Shown in pieces: positions 12,902-14,954 of a DNA stretch of 14,954 nt. A program made the translations under genes and the position numbers. Source of the stretch: JANPJV01 sp031425695. Lineage in GTDB: Bacteria > Pseudomonadota > Gammaproteobacteria > Xanthomonadales > SZUA-5. Positions within the stretch are counted from its first letter, which is position 1. Every line of letters begins with the position of its first letter. The stretch lies in the NCBI GenBank assembly GCA_031425695.1, contig JANPJV010000213.1, positions 1 through 14,954 on the forward strand, in the 5' to 3' direction. A model generated the notes under the pieces. The model saw nothing but the letters and a program-made list of their open reading frames with translations. It was not told where the DNA came from and made no database searches.

Positions 12902-13378
12902 ATGAGCATCAATATCACGCTGTTCATCCAGGGCCTGGCGTTTTTTGCTGTGGCTTGGGTGGTGATGAAGTTTCTGTGGCCGCCGATGCTCGGCGCCATC
13001 GAAGAGCGTCAGAAGAAAATTGCCGATGGCCTCGCCGCTGCCGAAGAAGGCAAGCGCGCACTTGCCAGCGCCAGTGAGAAGCAGGATCAGGTCATCCGTG
13101 AAGCACGCGGCGAAGCGCAGGTCATCCGCGAGCGCGCCGAGAAGGAATACGTCGCAATCCTCGACAAGGCACGCAGCGATGCAGTCGCCGAAGGCAACCG
13201 CGTCAAGGCGGCGGCCGTTGCCGAGATCCAGACGGAAACCCACCGTGCACGTGAGGAGCTGCGTCACCAGGTCGCGGACCTCGCGGTCAAGGGTGCCGAG
13301 CGGCTGATGCGCAAGGAAGTCGATGCCAGGACCCACAAGGTCCTGCTCGATGAGCTGATCGGCGAGCTCGCGCGATGA
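12902..13378 (+). CDS. atpF: F1Fo ATP synthase subunit b
   Basis: A 158-residue peripheral-stalk protein: one N-terminal membrane helix (about 5-27, ITLFIQGLAFFAVAWVVMKFLW), the conserved hinge WPPMLGAIEERQKKIADGLAAAE (26-48), then a long Ala/Glu/Arg-rich helix (about 48-125) forming the dimeric coiled coil, and a C-terminal part, VADLAVKGAERLMRKEVDARTHKVLLDELI, that binds subunit delta. The length (E. coli 156) is normal. GGAG (12891-12894) is 7 bases before ATG 12902. The TGA stop overlaps the atpH ATG (ATGA at 13375-13378), linking translation of the two stalk subunits. Confidence 0.97.
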   Translation: MSINITLFIQGLAFFAVAWVVMKFLWPPMLGAIEERQKKIADGLAAAEEGKRALASASEKQDQVIREARGEAQVIRERAEKEYVAILDKARSDAVAEGNRVKAAAVAEIQTETHRAREELRHQVADLAVKGAERLMRKEVDARTHKVLLDELIGELAR

Positions 13379-13905
13379 GCAACGTCCTGACCCTGGCGCG
13401 GCCGTATGCGCGGGCGGCCTTCGAGCTCGCCAAGAGTGAAGATGCCACGCTCGCGTGGTCGCCGCGCCTCGGGATGGCCGCACAGTTCGCGGCCCATGGC
13501 GATGTGCGCGAGTTGATTGGCAGCCCCAAGCTCAAGCCGGCGGACCGTATCGGCTTGTTCCTTTCGGAAGGCGAGGAGGATTCGTCCTTCGCGCGTTTCC
13601 TGGGCTTGCTCGAAGCCAATCAGCGCCTGAGCCTGCTGCCCGAGATCGCTGCGCTGTTCGAAGAGCTGCGTGCCGACCACGAGCGCACGCTGCGCGTGCA
13701 TGTGCGCTCGGCGCTGCCGATCGACCCGGCGCAGCAGCAACAACTGACCGGTGCCCTGGCCAAGCGTTTCGACCGCATGGTCACGCTCGACATTTCAATC
13801 GATCCCGAGCTGCTCGGCGGCGCGGTGATCGAAGCTGGTGACGTGGTCATCGACGGTTCCTTGCGCGGCAAGATCGCACGCATGCGCCACGAGCTCATGC
13901 AGTAG
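13375..13905 (+). CDS. atpH: F1Fo ATP synthase subunit delta
   Basis: A 176-residue OSCP/delta subunit that joins the b dimer to the top of the F1 head. It shows TLARPYARAAFELAK (6-20, family signature near the N terminus), a helical N-terminal domain (to about 105: LIGSPKLKPADRIGLFL, FARFLGLLEANQRLSLLPEIAALFEELR) and the C-terminal domain with SALPIDPAQQQQLTGALAKRF, LDISIDPELLGGAVIEAGDVVIDGSLRGKIARMRHEL, the conserved signature of the family. Its start overlaps the atpF stop. A 42-base gap follows before atpA. The length (E. coli 177) is normal and nothing is missing. Confidence 0.97.
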   Translation: MSNVLTLARPYARAAFELAKSEDATLAWSPRLGMAAQFAAHGDVRELIGSPKLKPADRIGLFLSEGEEDSSFARFLGLLEANQRLSLLPEIAALFEELRADHERTLRVHVRSALPIDPAQQQQLTGALAKRFDRMVTLDISIDPELLGGAVIEAGDVVIDGSLRGKIARMRHELMQ

Positions 13906-13947
13906 CGCAACGCGCTCCCTTTTTCAGCATTTTTTGGACTTAGAGCC

Positions 13948-14769
13948 ATGCAGACGCAACTGAATCCTTCCGAGATCAGCGACCTCATCAAGTCGCGCAT
14001 CGAGAAGTTCAAGCTCGCCGCTGAGGCGCGTAACGAAGGCACGATCGTGTCGGTCTCCGACGGCATCGTGCGCATCCACGGCCTTGCGGACGTGATGCAG
14101 GGCGAAATGATCGAGATGCCGGGCGACACCTTTGCGCTCGCGCTGAACCTCGAGCGCGACTCGGTCGGCGCGGTGGTGCTCGGCGACTACGAGCATCTGC
14201 GCGAAGGCGATGCGGTCAAGACCACCCAGCGCATTCTCGAAGTGCCGGTTGGCCCGGAGCTGCTCGGCCGCGTCGTCGACGCGCTCGGCAACCCGATCGA
14301 CGGCAAGGGCCCGCTCAACGCCAAGATGCAGAGCCCGATCGAAAAAGTCGCGCCCGGCGTGATCTGGCGCAAATCGGTCGCCCAGCCCGTGCAGACCGGC
14401 TACAAGTCAGTCGACTCGATGGTGCCCGTCGGCCGTGGCCAGCGCGAGCTGATCATCGGTGACCGCCAGACCGGCAAGACCGCGCTGGCGATCGACACGA
14501 TCATCAACCAGAAGGGCAGCGGCATCAAATGTATCTATGTCGCCATCGGGCAGAAGCAGAGCTCGATCGCGAACGTGGTGCGCCGCCTGGAAGCCAATGG
14601 CGCGCTCGCGCACACCATCATCGTGGCCGCCTCGGCCTCCGAATCGGCCGCGATGCATTACCAACGCGCTCAACATGCCGTCGCTCAGCGCCGAAGAAGC
14701 CCCGCGCCTCAAGCCCTACATGGCGCTTGCCGAACGGCTGGGCAGCCTGGTGGGCCAGTTGGACAATGA
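13948..14769 (+). CDS. atpA: F1Fo ATP synthase subunit alpha, N-terminal 236 residues, broken by a chimeric join
   Basis: Residues 1-236 are a standard AtpA: NPSEISDLIKSRIEKF, the beta-barrel GTIVSVSDGIVRIHGLADVMQGEMIE, VPVGPELLGRVVDALGNPIDGKGP, GRGQRELIIGDRQTGKT (Walker A, GDRQTGKT), AIDTIINQKG, CIYVAIGQKQSSIANVV and IIVAASASESAAM (to base 14655). Here the family continues with Q-Y-x-x-x-Y-x-G-C-x-M-G-E, but the sequence reads HYQRAQHAVAQ and runs to TGA 14767-14769 with no AtpA likeness. No other frame in the remaining 300 bases resumes AtpA, so this is not a simple frameshift; the region codes for SerA instead. A complete alpha subunit has about 513 residues, so more than half is missing. 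The true atpA continues elsewhere. The ribosome-binding site before ATG 13948 is weak. Confidence 0.9.
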   Translation: MQTQLNPSEISDLIKSRIEKFKLAAEARNEGTIVSVSDGIVRIHGLADVMQGEMIEMPGDTFALALNLERDSVGAVVLGDYEHLREGDAVKTTQRILEVPVGPELLGRVVDALGNPIDGKGPLNAKMQSPIEKVAPGVIWRKSVAQPVQTGYKSVDSMVPVGRGQRELIIGDRQTGKTALAIDTIINQKGSGIKCIYVAIGQKQSSIANVVRRLEANGALAHTIIVAASASESAAMHYQRAQHAVAQRRRSPAPQALHGACRTAGQPGGPVGQ

Positions 14770-14954
14770 CGGCATCAAATCGGTGCGCGTCGAGGTTGAA
14801 GGTGCGGCAGCGCAATTGAATCTGAAACCGATCACGGCGGCCGTGCTGGCCGGGCTGATGCGCACCCACAGCGATACGGTCAACATGGTCAATGCGCCCT
14901 ATCTGGCGCGCGAACGCGAAATCGATATCGCCGAAGTGCGTCACGACCGTGAAA
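14657..14954 (+). CDS. serA: D-3-phosphoglycerate dehydrogenase (SerA), internal fragment, foreign join
   Basis: From 14657 a different frame reads 99 codons without a stop to the window end: ITNALNMPSLSAEEAPRLKP, YMALAERLGSLVGQL, VRVEVEGAAAQLNLKPITAA, VLAGLMRTHSDTVNMVNAP, YLAREREIDIAEVRHDRE. This matches the region following the NAD-binding domain in long-type PGDH, the substrate-binding (ASB) domain before the ACT domain, where the family has NMPS.SAEEAPRLKP, VNMVNAP and EVRHDRE. SerA oxidises 3-phosphoglycerate in serine synthesis. Its N-terminal two-thirds and C terminus are absent, there is no start, and it begins inside atpA. The wording resembles alphaproteobacterial SerA (from memory of the family). 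It is most likely a misjoined sequence rather than a resident gene. Confidence 0.88.
   Translation, partial: MTNALNMPSLSAEEAPRLKPYMALAERLGSLVGQLDNDGIKSVRVEVEGAAAQLNLKPITAAVLAGLMRTHSDTVNMVNAPYLAREREIDIAEVRHDRE

Noticed and set aside
13948..14769. A simple frameshift or a natural early stop in atpA
   Set aside because: None of the frames after 14655 continues AtpA; the bases encode SerA, so a join of unrelated sequences explains it better.
14600..14954. A functional AtpA-SerA fusion gene
   Set aside because: The two parts are in different frames and the AtpA frame ends at 14769 in unrelated residues; both proteins are cut in the middle of domains.
1..14954. CRISPR array, insertion sequence, prophage or toxin-antitoxin module
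   Set aside because: No regularly spaced direct repeats, no transposase, integrase or phage genes and no small paired genes were found; the repeats present are inverted REP-like elements.

Overview
The window looks like chromosomal DNA from a high-GC gammaproteobacterium, most likely near Xanthomonadales/Rhodanobacteraceae. The grounds are the yicC / rph-rdgB-hemW gene order, the gammaproteobacterial character of the QueD, RdgB and ATP synthase proteins, a phasin with its own control region, and several short inverted repeats with the GTAG/GTGG head known from REP elements of Stenotrophomonas and relatives. The lineage is an inference; no rRNA is present.

Layout. 1-285: 5' part of yicC (minus). 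286-562: divergent intergenic DNA holding a GTAG-headed inverted repeat. 563-3100: rph, rdgB and hemW in one direction, with rdgB and hemW overlapping. 3128-3775: exported META-domain protein. 3884-3960: tRNA-Met(CAU). 4043-4396: queD. 4576-5160: exported chalcone-isomerase-like protein. 5388-5771: phasin, with two operator-like palindromes upstream and a strong terminator downstream. 6045-6422 (minus): MAPEG-family membrane protein. 6592-8154: FHA + SpoIIE-type phosphatase. 8237-10776 (minus, three genes): cNMP-binding/FHA protein, coiled-coil/FHA protein and STAS antagonist. 11161 to about 14655: ATP synthase operon atpI-B-E-F-H-A.

How the genes work together. The block 6592-10776 is a compact signalling cluster: a PP2C-like phosphatase faces, across a repeat element, an operon ending in its plausible STAS substrate. 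Three of the four proteins carry FHA domains and one a cyclic-nucleotide-type sensor domain. No kinase/anti-sigma gene is visible, so the partner must lie elsewhere. The atp genes follow the usual order, with an unusual chain of hairpins between atpB and atpE.

The right end is not what it seems. AtpA homology stops abruptly near residue 236 (about base 14655). The last ~300 bases encode, in another frame, an internal piece of a D-3-phosphoglycerate dehydrogenase (SerA) that looks alphaproteobacterial. This is most simply an assembly chimera, and the final 300 bases should not be trusted as part of this genome.

Other points are three genes whose TAG stop codon is the 'TAG' of a repeat's GTAG head, an rph gene with no ordinary start codon at its conserved N terminus, and a probable phasin-repressor operator pair.
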